A stretch of 64,000 nt of DNA from Cellulomonas hominis (GTDB lineage Bacteria > Actinomycetota > Actinomycetes > Actinomycetales > Cellulomonadaceae), in NCBI RefSeq assembly GCF_014201095.1, contig NZ_JACHDN010000001.1, forward strand, positions 3,038,001-3,102,000, written 5' to 3'. How positions within the stretch are numbered: position 1 is the first letter of the stretch; each line of letters begins with the position of its first letter. The notes below the pieces were generated by a model. That model was given only the letters and a program-made list of their open reading frames with translations, did no database searches and was not told the origin of the DNA. Shown one piece after another: positions 35,326 to 43,102 of this stretch. The translations under genes were made by a program, and so were the position numbers.

Positions 35326-35754
35326 TCAGCGGCGTCCGGCGGTCTCGTACCAGGTCAGCCACTCCGTCCCCGCCTCGCCGGTGCGCCGCCGCAGCGCCGA
35401 CCGCCGGATCCGCACCGGCCGGAGGTCCACCCAGCTGCGCCCGGTGAGCCCCGGCAGCGGGCGGGGCACGCGCGCGTAGTCGGTGGTCCGCGCGGTCTGG
35501 TCCTGCGACGTCAGCCGCGCGACGGTGACCCACCGCCCGTGCCTCGAGAGCACCACGACGGGCCGGTCCTTCGCGCCCGTGCCGTCCCGGTACGGGACCA
35601 TCGCGAACCAGACCTCGCCGGGACGCGCGACGGGCGCGCCCGCGCCGCGGAGGAGGCGGAGCAGCAGGACGACGGCGCCGACCACGAGGACGACCAGCCA
35701 CGGACGGTCGGCCAGGAGGTCGCGCAGGACGCCGGGGGCGGCGGAGTCGATCAC
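35326..35754 (-). CDS. Membrane-anchored PemK/MazF-like protein
   Basis: 142 residues from GTG at 35754 (VIDSAAPGVLRDLL). One transmembrane helix (about residues 17-33, WLVVLVVGAVVLLLRLL) precedes a MazF-like barrel: ARPGEVWFAMVPYRDG, KDRPVVVLSRHGRWVTVARLTSQDQ and VDLRPVRIRRSALRRR. The first strand GEVWFAMV and RPVVVLS match the PemK/MazF fold, but the N-terminal anchor and the absence of an adjacent antitoxin set it apart. It may be a membrane-tethered RNase or an inactive relative. The Phd/RelE operon is divergent, 58 nt away. Confidence 0.72.
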   Translation of the reverse strand: MIDSAAPGVLRDLLADRPWLVVLVVGAVVLLLRLLRGAGAPVARPGEVWFAMVPYRDGTGAKDRPVVVLSRHGRWVTVARLTSQDQTARTTDYARVPRPLPGLTGRSWVDLRPVRIRRSALRRRTGEAGTEWLTWYETAGRR

Positions 35755-35799
35755 GGGACGTGAGTGTGCCAGGGCTGTCGGACGGGATCGTGTCGTGAC

Positions 35800-35818
35800 T
35801 AGAATCATGGTCATGACC
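35800..35818 (+). promoter_or_regulatory. -10 box and palindrome over the start of the Phd-type antitoxin
   Basis: TAGAAT (35800-35805) lies 7 nt before ATG 35813, fitting a leaderless transcript. GGTCATGACC (35809-35818) is a perfect palindrome centred on the start codon and could be the autoregulatory operator. No ribosome site is seen. Confidence 0.5.
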
Positions 35819-36073
35819 ACCACCACCTCGCTCGCACACGTCAAGGCGCACCTCTCGGCCGTGGTCGGCTCGGTCCACGACACCCACGAGCGCGTCGTCA
35901 TCACGCGCAACGGTGAACCGGCTGCGGTGCTGATCTCGCCGGACGACCTCGCGGCGCTGGAGGAGACCCTGGAGATCCTCTCCGACCCGGAGACCATGGC
36001 CGACCTCCGCGCGGCGCAGGCGGAGATCGCGGCGGGGACCACGGTGGAGCTGACCGAGCTCCGTCGCCGATGA
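35813..36073 (+). CDS. Phd/YefM-type antitoxin
   Basis: 86 residues from ATG 35813 (ATG 35807 is an in-frame alternative). The N-terminal Phd DNA-binding domain is clear: SLAHVKAHLSAVVGSVHDTHERVVITRNGEPAAVLISPDDLAALEETLEIL in part. The C-terminal acidic/alanine helix (DPETMADLRAAQAEIAAG) would block the toxin. Its stop overlaps the RelE-type toxin (ATGA). Likely negatively autoregulated. Confidence 0.92.
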   Translation: MTTTTSLAHVKAHLSAVVGSVHDTHERVVITRNGEPAAVLISPDDLAALEETLEILSDPETMADLRAAQAEIAAGTTVELTELRRR

Positions 36074-36333
36074 GCTACCGGATCCGCTGGTCGTCCGCCG
36101 CGCGGCGCGCGATCGAGAACGACCTGCCGGAAGCGGTGGCCACGGCCGTCTGGGAGTTCGTCAACGGGCCGCTCGCGGAGAACCCGCACCGGGTCGGCAA
36201 GCAGCTCGTCCGGGACCTCGCCGGGTACTGGTCGGCGCGGCGCGGGCAGTACCGGGTCATCTACGTCATCGACGACGGTCAGGTCGTCGTGACCGTCGTG
36301 AAGGTCGATCACCGCCGGGACGTGTACCGCTGA
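36070..36333 (+). CDS. relE: RelE/ParE-family toxin
   Basis: 87 residues from ATG 36070: YRIRWSSAARRAIENDLPE, then NPHRVGKQLVRDLAGYWSARRGQYRVIYVIDDGQVVVTVVKVDHRRDVYR in part. The terminal R-R-x-Y-R arrangement and RRGQYRVIY core match RelE mRNA interferases that cleave ribosome-bound mRNA. Paired with the Phd-type antitoxin by a 4-nt overlap. mRNAs cut by such toxins are natural substrates for tmRNA rescue. Confidence 0.92.
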   Translation: MSYRIRWSSAARRAIENDLPEAVATAVWEFVNGPLAENPHRVGKQLVRDLAGYWSARRGQYRVIYVIDDGQVVVTVVKVDHRRDVYR

Positions 36334-36378
36334 ACCCCGCGCTTGCGCTGGTCACGGCGGATCTGGTCAGCTGCCGGC

Positions 36379-37266
36379 ATGGACTCCGCCGTCGAGAGCG
36401 CCCTCCGCGAGCAGATCATCGCCTGGGTGCGCGAACGGGCGGAGGCGAACGGCGGGTTCCTGCACCGCGAGGAGCTCCTCGGCTACCGCACGGGCGGGCG
36501 CCGGCTGCCGATCATCGACTACTCGCGCGGCATCCGGAACCCCGCCGACTTCAGCTCGACGCTGTCGATCGTGTCGTCGGTGAACGGGCCGTACGACGAC
36601 GTCGAGAGCGCCGACGGGCTGCTGCACTACGCCTACCGGAAGGGCGACCCGTTCGGCGGGGACAACGCCAAGCTGCGGAACGCGATGACGACGGGGATGC
36701 CGCTCATCCTGTTCCGCAAGGAGGTCGCGAACTACTACACCCCGATCGCCCCGGTCTACGTCGTGGACGACTACCCCGAGGACCGTACGTTCCTGGTGGC
36801 CCTGGACGAGGCGTTCCGGTTCATGGGCGACCTGCGCGAGCTCACGGTCGCGCAGCGCGCGTACGCCGTCCGGCTGGCCAAGCGGCGCCTGCACCAGCCG
36901 GCGTTCCGGACCCGGGTCCTGCTCGCGTACGAGACGCGGTGCGCGATGTGCCGGCTCGCGCACGGGTCGCTGCTGGACGCGGCGCACATCGTCCCGGACG
37001 GGGAGGAGCACGGCGTCCCGACGACCCCGAACGGGCTCGCGCTGTGCAAGATCCACCACGCGGCGTACGACCAGGACATGCTCGGCATCACGCCCGACCA
37101 CGTCGTGCACCTGGACCGGGAGCTCCTGGCCGAGGTGGACGGGCCGATGCTCCGGCACGGGCTCCAGGCGATGCACGGGCAGCGGCTGACGCTGCCGCGC
37201 CGGCCGCGGGACGCACCGTCCCGGGATCTGCTCGCGTGGCGGTGGGAGCGGTTCGCGCGGCGCTGA
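36379..37266 (+). CDS. HNH endonuclease (putative restriction-type)
   Basis: 295 residues from ATG 36379. The C-terminal half holds an HNH nuclease: CAMCRLAHGSLLDAAHIVPDG with the first Cys pair and catalytic His, then NGLALCKIHHAAYDQDMLGI. The N-terminal half (LREQIIAWVRERAEANGGFLHREELLGY, then RGIRNPADFSSTLSI) is the target-recognition-like domain common in HNH_2/COG3440 predicted restriction endonucleases. No partner methylase is adjacent, so it may recognise modified DNA or be a solitary defence nuclease. It closes the accessory stretch and is convergent with the MFS gene. Confidence 0.82.
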   Translation: MDSAVESALREQIIAWVRERAEANGGFLHREELLGYRTGGRRLPIIDYSRGIRNPADFSSTLSIVSSVNGPYDDVESADGLLHYAYRKGDPFGGDNAKLRNAMTTGMPLILFRKEVANYYTPIAPVYVVDDYPEDRTFLVALDEAFRFMGDLRELTVAQRAYAVRLAKRRLHQPAFRTRVLLAYETRCAMCRLAHGSLLDAAHIVPDGEEHGVPTTPNGLALCKIHHAAYDQDMLGITPDHVVHLDRELLAEVDGPMLRHGLQAMHGQRLTLPRRPRDAPSRDLLAWRWERFARR

Positions 37267-37324
37267 GCGCCCCGCGGGACTCCTCCGCCGAGCACGCTCG
37301 CCCGACCCGTCCCCGCACGCGGGG

Positions 37325-38857
37325 TCACTCGCGCTTCGCGCGCAACGGGACCTCCTTGACGAGCGCGACCAGGACCAGCCCGGCCACCACCATCGGGATC
37401 AGGGTCGCGAACACCGGGGTGAGCGCGTCGTTGTAGGCGCCGACGACGAGGCCGCGGACGGCGTCCGGCAGGTCCCGGACGACAGCGGGCGTGAGGGAGT
37501 CCAGGCCGCCCCCGCCCGCGCCGCCGGCGGGCATCCGCTCGGCCAGCAGGGTGGTGAGGCGGGAGGTGAACATCGCGCCGACGAGTGCGCCGCCGAGCGA
37601 GGCGCCGATCTCCCGGAAGAAGTTGTTCGCGGCGGTCGCCGTGCCGACCTGCCGGTCGGGGAAGGAGTTCTGCACGATCAGCACGAGGATCTGCTGCCCG
37701 AGCCCGACGCCCAGCCCGAGCACGAACAGGTAGGTCAGCAGGACCGCCACAGCCGTGTCGACGGTCAGCGTCGACAGCAGCCAGAGCCCGAGGCCGACGC
37801 CGACCATGCTCGCGATCGGCATCCACTTGTAGCGGCCGGTCGTCGCCGCCAGCTGCCCGGTGGTGATCGCGCCGACCATGAGGCCGCCGATCATCGGCAG
37901 CAGCATGAGCCCGGAGACGGTCGCGTCGACGCCCTGGACCATCTGCAGGTAGGTCGGCAGGTAGGCGATCGCGCCGAACATCGCGACGCCGAGCAACAGA
38001 CCGGCGGCTGTGGCCAGGACGAAGTTGCGGCTGGTGAACATGCTCAACGGGATGAGCGGCTCGGCGGCCCGGTGCTCGGCGAGGACGAAGAGCGCGCTGA
38101 AGACGACGGCCAGGACCACCAGGGTCAGGATCGTCGGGGACCCCCAGGCGTGCTCCGTGCCGCCCCAGGACGCGATCAGGATGATCGACGTGACGGCGAC
38201 GACCATCGTGACCGTGCCCCACACGTCGAACCGGACCCGCGCCGCGTGCCGGGGCAGCCGCAGGAACACGGCGGCGAGCACGATCGCGGCGATGCCCAGC
38301 GGCACGTTGATCCAGAACGCCCACCGCCAGTGGGCGGACTCGGTGAACCAGCCGCCGAGCAGGGGCCCCGCCACCGCCGAGATGCCGAACACCGCGCCCA
38401 TGAACCCCATGTACTTCGAGCGCTCCCGCACCGGGGCGATGTCGGCGATGATCGCCTGCGCGAGGATCATCAGCCCGCCGCCGCCGACGCACTGGACGGC
38501 ACGCGCGGCGATCAGCGACGTCATGTCCTGCGCGAGACCGCCGACGACCGACCCGGCCAGGAACACCACCAGGGCGCCGATGAACAGGAGCTTGCGGCCG
38601 ACGAGGTCACCGAGCTTGCCGTAGATCGGCATCATGATCGTCGACGTCAGCAGGTACGCCGTGGTCACCCACAGCATGTGGCTCACGCCGCCGAGCTCGC
38701 CGACGATCGTCGGCAGGGCCGTGGAGAGGATCATCTGGTCGAGCGAGCCGACGAGCATCGCGACGAGCAGGCCGGCGAAGACGGGCAGGACGTGCCGGGT
38801 CGGGCGGGTGGTCCGCTCCGCCGCGACCTCGGGCTCGGGGGTGGTGGTCTGGCTCAC
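37325..38857 (-). CDS. MFS drug exporter, DHA2 family (14 TM)
   Basis: 510 residues. Signature motif A-like GKLGDLVGRKLLF in the 2-3 loop, motif D1 LDQMILSTALPTIVGELGG in TM1, motif C-like GAVFGISAVAGPLLGG in TM5. Fourteen hydrophobic helices are spaced as in DHA2 proton antiporters (EmrB/QacA type). It should export toxic compounds. An 18-bp perfect dyad, GTACCGC-N4-GCGGTAC, lies 58 nt before the start, and a near copy precedes the ABC exporter at 40993. It is downstream of, and on the same strand as, the response regulator gene. Confidence 0.92.
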   Translation of the reverse strand: MSQTTTPEPEVAAERTTRPTRHVLPVFAGLLVAMLVGSLDQMILSTALPTIVGELGGVSHMLWVTTAYLLTSTIMMPIYGKLGDLVGRKLLFIGALVVFLAGSVVGGLAQDMTSLIAARAVQCVGGGGLMILAQAIIADIAPVRERSKYMGFMGAVFGISAVAGPLLGGWFTESAHWRWAFWINVPLGIAAIVLAAVFLRLPRHAARVRFDVWGTVTMVVAVTSIILIASWGGTEHAWGSPTILTLVVLAVVFSALFVLAEHRAAEPLIPLSMFTSRNFVLATAAGLLLGVAMFGAIAYLPTYLQMVQGVDATVSGLMLLPMIGGLMVGAITTGQLAATTGRYKWMPIASMVGVGLGLWLLSTLTVDTAVAVLLTYLFVLGLGVGLGQQILVLIVQNSFPDRQVGTATAANNFFREIGASLGGALVGAMFTSRLTTLLAERMPAGGAGGGGLDSLTPAVVRDLPDAVRGLVVGAYNDALTPVFATLIPMVVAGLVLVALVKEVPLRAKRE

Positions 38858-38914
38858 CCGGCCATGCTCCGGCCCGGTGGGCGGCGGACGCGTCCCGCCG
38901 GTGCGTCATCTTGC

Positions 38915-38932
38915 GTACCGCGCTCGCGGTAC
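38915..38932. promoter_or_regulatory. 18-bp dyad before the MFS exporter (response-regulator site candidate)
   Basis: GTACCGCGCTCGCGGTAC is a palindrome with half-site GTACCGCG. It sits between the response-regulator stop and the MFS start, in front of the exporter. The element at 40881-40898 has the same half-site and length. Confidence 0.6.
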
Positions 38933-38938
38933 CGCGCG

Positions 38939-39604
38939 TCAGGACGGGGGGGCGAGCAGGCCGGACTCGTAGGCGACGATGACGAGCTGGGCGCGGTCGT
39001 GCGCGTGCAGCTTCGTCATCACGCGGTTCACGTGCGTCTTGGCGGTGTGCGGCGAGATCACCAGGTCGGCGGCGATCTCCTGGTTCGAGCGACCCCGGGC
39101 GACCAGGAGCAGCACCTCCCGCTCCCGGTCGGTGAGCTCCCGGAGCTCCGGGACGGCGCGCGGGTCCACCGCCGGCGGGGCGGTCACGTAGCGGGTGATG
39201 AGGGCGCGCGTCGCCGCGGGCGACAGGAGCGCGTCCCCGTCGTGGACGGCGCGCACCGCCCGGACGATCTCCTCGGGCTCGGAGCCCTTGCCGATGAAGC
39301 CGCTGGCCCCGGCGCGCAGCGCGGCCACGAGGTACTCGTCCTCCTCGAAGGTGGTGAGGACGAGGACCCGGGTCCCCGCGAGGCGGTCGTCCGAGCAGAT
39401 GCGGGCCGTGGCCTCGATCCCGTCCATCACCGGCATGCGGATGTCCATGACGACGACGTCCGGCGCGAGCGCGAGCGCCCGATCGACGGCCTCGCGCCCG
39501 TCGACGGCCTGGGCCACGACGTCGATGCCGTCCTGCCCCGCGAGGATGTCGGTGACCGCCTGACGGATGAGCGGCTGATCGTCGACCACCAGGACGGTCG
39601 TCAT
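38939..39604 (-). CDS. NarL/LuxR-family response regulator
   Basis: 221 residues from ATG at 39604. Receiver domain: VLVVDDQPLIRQAV (acidic pair), phospho-acceptor Asp in DVVVMDIRMPVMDG (about residue 54), conserved Thr/Lys in VLVLTTFEED and FIGKGSEPEE. The C-terminal LuxR helix-turn-helix is LTDREREVLLLVARGRSNQEIAADLVISPHTAKTHVNRVMTKL in part. Its start overlaps the kinase stop by 4 nt, so they are a cognate pair. Likely targets: the MFS exporter and the MacB-type ABC genes, which carry the same dyad. Confidence 0.94.
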   Translation of the reverse strand: MTTVLVVDDQPLIRQAVTDILAGQDGIDVVAQAVDGREAVDRALALAPDVVVMDIRMPVMDGIEATARICSDDRLAGTRVLVLTTFEEDEYLVAALRAGASGFIGKGSEPEEIVRAVRAVHDGDALLSPAATRALITRYVTAPPAVDPRAVPELRELTDREREVLLLVARGRSNQEIAADLVISPHTAKTHVNRVMTKLHAHDRAQLVIVAYESGLLAPPS

Positions 39605-40821
39605 GCTCGTGCCTCCTTCGACAGCGGGATCGTCGCCGCCACCCGCCACCCTCCGGGCGCGGTGCCGGCGGTGGCGGTGCCGCGGACCGAGGCCACGCGC
39701 TCCCGCAGCCCGATCAGCCCGACGCCCGACCCGAGCGGGTCGGCCTCGTCGCCCGGGCCGGACCCGGACGCGCCGGGGACGGGGTTGACCACCGAGAGGT
39801 GGAGCGCGTCCGGGCCCACCTCCACGAGGACGTGGGCCCGGTGCCCGGCACCGTGCTTGTGCGCGTTGGTCAGCGCCTCCTGCAGGACACGGTAGGCCAC
39901 GATCCCGGTGGCGCCGGAGACCCGGTCGAGGTCGCCCTCCGTGCGCAGGCGCACCTCCAGCCCGGCGGACGCGAACGGGGCGAGCAGCTGGTCGAGCTGG
40001 TCGAGGCCGGGCTGGGGCGCGTCGACGGACCCGGGCGCCTCGTCCGCGCGCAGCATCGCGAGGAGGTCGCCGATCTCCGCGAGCACGGTGCGGGCGGCCT
40101 GCCGGACGGTCCCCAGCGCCTGCCGGGTGCGCTCCGGGTGGGCGTCGAGCGCGGAGGACGCCACACCGGCGTTCAGGCTGATGACCGCGATCTGGTGCGC
40201 CACGGCGTCGTGCAGGTCGCGGGCGATCCGCAGCCGCTCCTCCGTGACGCGCCGCCGCGCCTCGGCCTCCCGGGTGCGCTCGGCCCGCTCGGCGCGTTCC
40301 GTGATCGCGGCGACGTACGCGCGCCGCGACCGGGCCCCGTCGCCGGCGGCGGCGGCGAACGCGACGGCGAGGACGAACTGGAACACCCGGGGGTCCAGGA
40401 CGCTGCCCAGGACGGCCGGGAGGCAGAGCAGGAAGACGACGACGACGGCGACGGCGCCGGTGATCGTGGTGGTCCGCCGGGTGGACCGGTTGGCGACCCC
40501 GAACATCGCGATCGCCGAGGCCAGGCTCGCTCCCGGCGACAGCACGCCGGCGAAGGAGGCAGCGCCGAACAGCGCGAGCGTCACGGCGAGGACGGGCAGC
40601 GGCCACCGGCGGCGCAGGGGGAGCACCGCGGCGGGCGAGATGACCAGCAGCACCTCCCACCAGGTGCCGGGCTGGTACTCGTGGGCGGGGAGCGGGACGA
40701 GCGCGACCAGGACGATCAGCGCCGCCGCGACGGCGTCGCCGACCCACCCCGGCGCGGCGGGGGCCGGGGGCACGGCGGCGTCGGCCGTGCGGGCGCGCCC
40801 TTCGGTGTCGTCGCCGGTCAC
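39601..40821 (-). CDS. Sensor histidine kinase (HisKA_3 type)
   Basis: 406 residues. Four to six N-terminal transmembrane helices (about residues 28-165) serve as a membrane sensor with no large outer domain. The dimerisation box is RIARDLHDAVAHQIAVISLNAG with the phosphorylated His about residue 209. The ATPase part has EALTNAHKHGAGH (N box) and GSGVGLIGLRERVASV (G box). Such intramembrane-sensing kinases often respond to envelope-active drugs and neighbour ABC exporters, as here. Start at ATG 40821, divergent from the ABC operon. Confidence 0.92.
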   Translation of the reverse strand: MTGDDTEGRARTADAAVPPAPAAPGWVGDAVAAALIVLVALVPLPAHEYQPGTWWEVLLVISPAAVLPLRRRWPLPVLAVTLALFGAASFAGVLSPGASLASAIAMFGVANRSTRRTTTITGAVAVVVVFLLCLPAVLGSVLDPRVFQFVLAVAFAAAAGDGARSRRAYVAAITERAERAERTREAEARRRVTEERLRIARDLHDAVAHQIAVISLNAGVASSALDAHPERTRQALGTVRQAARTVLAEIGDLLAMLRADEAPGSVDAPQPGLDQLDQLLAPFASAGLEVRLRTEGDLDRVSGATGIVAYRVLQEALTNAHKHGAGHRAHVLVEVGPDALHLSVVNPVPGASGSGPGDEADPLGSGVGLIGLRERVASVRGTATAGTAPGGWRVAATIPLSKEARA

Positions 40822-40880
40822 GTCCGCCAGTCTGCCCGAGCCCGCCGCCGGCGGTCCTCATCCCGTGGGGTCGTCGTGGC

Positions 40881-40898
40881 GTACCGCCAGCGGGGTAC
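40881..40898. promoter_or_regulatory. 18-bp dyad between kinase and ABC operons
   Basis: GTACCGCCAGCGGGGTAC repeats the GTACCGC half-site of 38915-38932 with the same overall length; one arm differs at one base. It is 60 nt from the kinase start and 95 nt from the ABC ATPase start, so it can serve both promoters. Confidence 0.6.
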
Positions 40899-40992
40899 CC
40901 AGGTGTCTGCGACGAGGGGACGCCGCAGCCGCTCCGGCGCCCGAGGGTGGAGGGGTGACCATCAGAGACCAGGACGCACGACAGGAGCAGCG

Positions 40993-41691
40993 ATGACCAG
41001 CCCGCTCATCTCGGTCGCGGACGTCCGCAAGACGTACGGCCGCGGCCACGGAAGCGTCGAGGCGCTCCGGGGGGTGAGCTTCGACATCGACGAGGGGGAG
41101 AGCGTCGCGATCCTCGGCAAGAGCGGGTCCGGCAAGTCCACCCTCATGCACCTGCTGGCGCTCCTCGACGCCCCGACCGCCGGGACCCTCACCCTCGAGG
41201 GCGTGGACACCCGCACGCTCACGGGTTCCCGCCTCAACGCCACCCGGAACAAGACCTTCGGGTTCGTGTTCCAGCAGTTCTTCCTGGCGCCGAACGCGTC
41301 GGTGCTGGACAACGTGACCCTGCCGCTGACCATCGCGGGGGTCGGCGCGTCCGAGCGCCGACGGCGGGGCATGGCGGCGCTGGAGCAGCTCGAGCTGGCG
41401 GACAAGGCCCGGAACAAGGCGGTGAACCTGTCCGGCGGCCAGAAGCAGCGCGTCGTCATCGCGCGGGCGCTGGTGAACGACCCGCGCGTGATCTTCGCCG
41501 ACGAGCCGACCGGCAACCTGGACTCCGCGACCGGGTCCGTCGTGGAGGAGATCCTGTTCGGCCTGAACCGGCGCAACGGCATCACCCTGGTCGTCGTCAC
41601 GCACGACGAGGACCTCGCGGCCCGCTGCGACCGGCAGCTGCGCATCCGGGACGGGCTCCTCGCCGGCGACACCACGGAGGCGGCGGCGTGA
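40993..41691 (+). CDS. MacB/LolD-type ABC transporter ATP-binding protein
   Basis: 232 residues from ATG 40993 with AGGAG 8 nt upstream. Walker A GKSGSGKST, LSGGQKQRVVIARAL signature, Walker [17 protein letters not shown] and VVTHDEDLA switch. The EPTGNLD form is characteristic of the LolD/MacB/SalX class, which drives periplasmic-side pumping rather than classical transport. Overlaps the permease gene by 4 nt. Under probable control of the adjacent two-component system. Confidence 0.93.
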   Translation: MTSPLISVADVRKTYGRGHGSVEALRGVSFDIDEGESVAILGKSGSGKSTLMHLLALLDAPTAGTLTLEGVDTRTLTGSRLNATRNKTFGFVFQQFFLAPNASVLDNVTLPLTIAGVGASERRRRGMAALEQLELADKARNKAVNLSGGQKQRVVIARALVNDPRVIFADEPTGNLDSATGSVVEEILFGLNRRNGITLVVVTHDEDLAARCDRQLRIRDGLLAGDTTEAAA

Positions 41692-42989
41692 AGACCCCCG
41701 ACCTGATCGCCTCGGCGGTCTCGAACACGTTCCGCGCCAAGACCCGGACGTCGCTGACGATCCTGTCGATCTTCATCGGGGCGTTCACGCTGACGCTCAC
41801 GAACGGCCTCGGGACCGGCATCAACTCCTACATCGACGACACCGTCAGCGGCGTCGGTGCCTCCGACGCCATGACGGTCACGAAGACCAGCGAGAGCTCG
41901 GTCGACCCGTTCGGCGGGGGCGGCGGGCCGGCGGAGTACGACCCCGACGCCGTCGCCGCGGGCATCGCGGGCATGACCGTGACGGCGCTGACGCCGCAGG
42001 ACGTCGCGACGATCGGGTCGATCGAGGGGGTCGAACGGGTCGAGGCGCAGCGCAACCTCACGCCCGACTTCGTCCAGCTCGGCGACGGCACGCGGTACGT
42101 CGCGTCGGTGGGCAGCCTCGTGGCGGGCCAGACCACCCTGCTCGCCGAAGGGGACGAGCCGGACGACGCGTCGGAGGACCTCCAGGTCGCCCTGCCGCAG
42201 GCCTACGTCGAGCCGCTCGGGCTCGGCAGCGACTCCGACGCCGTCGGGCGGACGATCACGATCGGCATCACGGACGCCCTGCGCACGCAGCACCGCGTCG
42301 AGGCGACCGTGGTCGGCGTGACCGAGGAGGCCCTGGCGTCCCCGACCGGGTCCAGCCTGCTCGTCAACGCGGCGCTGACGGACGCGCTCTTCGAGGCGCA
42401 GTCCACGGGCATCCCCGCCGACGAGGCCGACCGCTACTCGCAGGCGGCGGTCTGGTTCGACCCGGACGCCACGGACGCCGAGATCGACGCGCTCCAGGAC
42501 CGGCTCGCCGACGCCGGGTTCACGGGGATCACCATTGACGACCAGCTCGGCATGATCACGACGGTCATCGACGGAATCGTCCTGGTGCTCAACGCGTTCG
42601 CGGTCATCGCGCTGCTCGCCGCCGCGTTCGGCATCGTGAACACGCTGTTCATGTCGGTCCAGGAACGCACCCGCGAGATCGGCCTGATGAAGGCGATGGG
42701 CATGGGCAGCGGCCGGGTCTTCGGGCTGTTCAGCCTGGAGGCGACGTTCATCGGGTTCCTGGGCAGCGCGATCGGGGCGGTGCTCGCGATCATCGCCGGG
42801 ACCGGTATCAGCACCGTCCTGGGGGACACGGTCCTCGCGGACCTCCCGGGCCTGACGCTCATCGGGTTCGACGCCGCGTCGATCGCCGGGATCGTCGTGC
42901 TCATCATGGCCATCGCGTTCCTCGCGGGCACGCTGCCCGCCGCGCGCGCCGCGAGGGCGGACCCGGTGGAGTCGCTGCGGTACGAGTGA
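41688..42989 (+). CDS. MacB-type ABC transporter permease
   Basis: 433 residues from GTG 41688. One N-terminal helix (LTILSIFIGAFTLTLTNGLGTG, about residues 25-45), a large extracytoplasmic domain to about residue 290, then three helices (about 300-325, 345-375, 395-420). The cytoplasmic loop QERTREIGLMKAMGMGSGRVFGLF is the FtsX/MacB coupling signature. Works with the ATPase as a mechanotransmission exporter of antimicrobial peptides, lipids or drugs. A 20-bp-stem terminator follows. Confidence 0.92.
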   Translation: MKTPDLIASAVSNTFRAKTRTSLTILSIFIGAFTLTLTNGLGTGINSYIDDTVSGVGASDAMTVTKTSESSVDPFGGGGGPAEYDPDAVAAGIAGMTVTALTPQDVATIGSIEGVERVEAQRNLTPDFVQLGDGTRYVASVGSLVAGQTTLLAEGDEPDDASEDLQVALPQAYVEPLGLGSDSDAVGRTITIGITDALRTQHRVEATVVGVTEEALASPTGSSLLVNAALTDALFEAQSTGIPADEADRYSQAAVWFDPDATDAEIDALQDRLADAGFTGITIDDQLGMITTVIDGIVLVLNAFAVIALLAAAFGIVNTLFMSVQERTREIGLMKAMGMGSGRVFGLFSLEATFIGFLGSAIGAVLAIIAGTGISTVLGDTVLADLPGLTLIGFDAASIAGIVVLIMAIAFLAGTLPAARAARADPVESLRYE

Positions 42990-42993
42990 CGGA

Positions 42994-43037
42994 CCGGACG
43001 GGGTGCGCGTCCCGCCGGGGACGCGCACCCCGTCCGG
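42994..43037. terminator. Perfect 20-bp-stem terminator between convergent genes
   Basis: Arms at 42994-43013 (starting CCGGACGGGGTGCGC) and 43018-43037 pair without mismatch around the loop GCCG. The ABC permease stop is 4 nt before it; the helicase stop is 66 nt after. It probably serves both directions. Confidence 0.8.
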
Positions 43038-43102
43038 CCGGCGCGAGGCGTGTCACCCGGCGAGCCCGCGGAGCGCGCGGCCGGGAGCGGGCCCGGGGGG
43101 CG

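Noticed and set aside
37312..37325. Terminator hairpin CCCCGC-AC-GCGGGG between the HNH and MFS genes
   Set aside because: Only a 6-bp stem with a 2-nt loop, easily expected by chance at this G+C.
38939..40861. Single fusion protein of histidine kinase and response regulator
   Set aside because: The continuous open frame is accidental in the kinase region; the true kinase is in another frame and the regulator starts at 39604.
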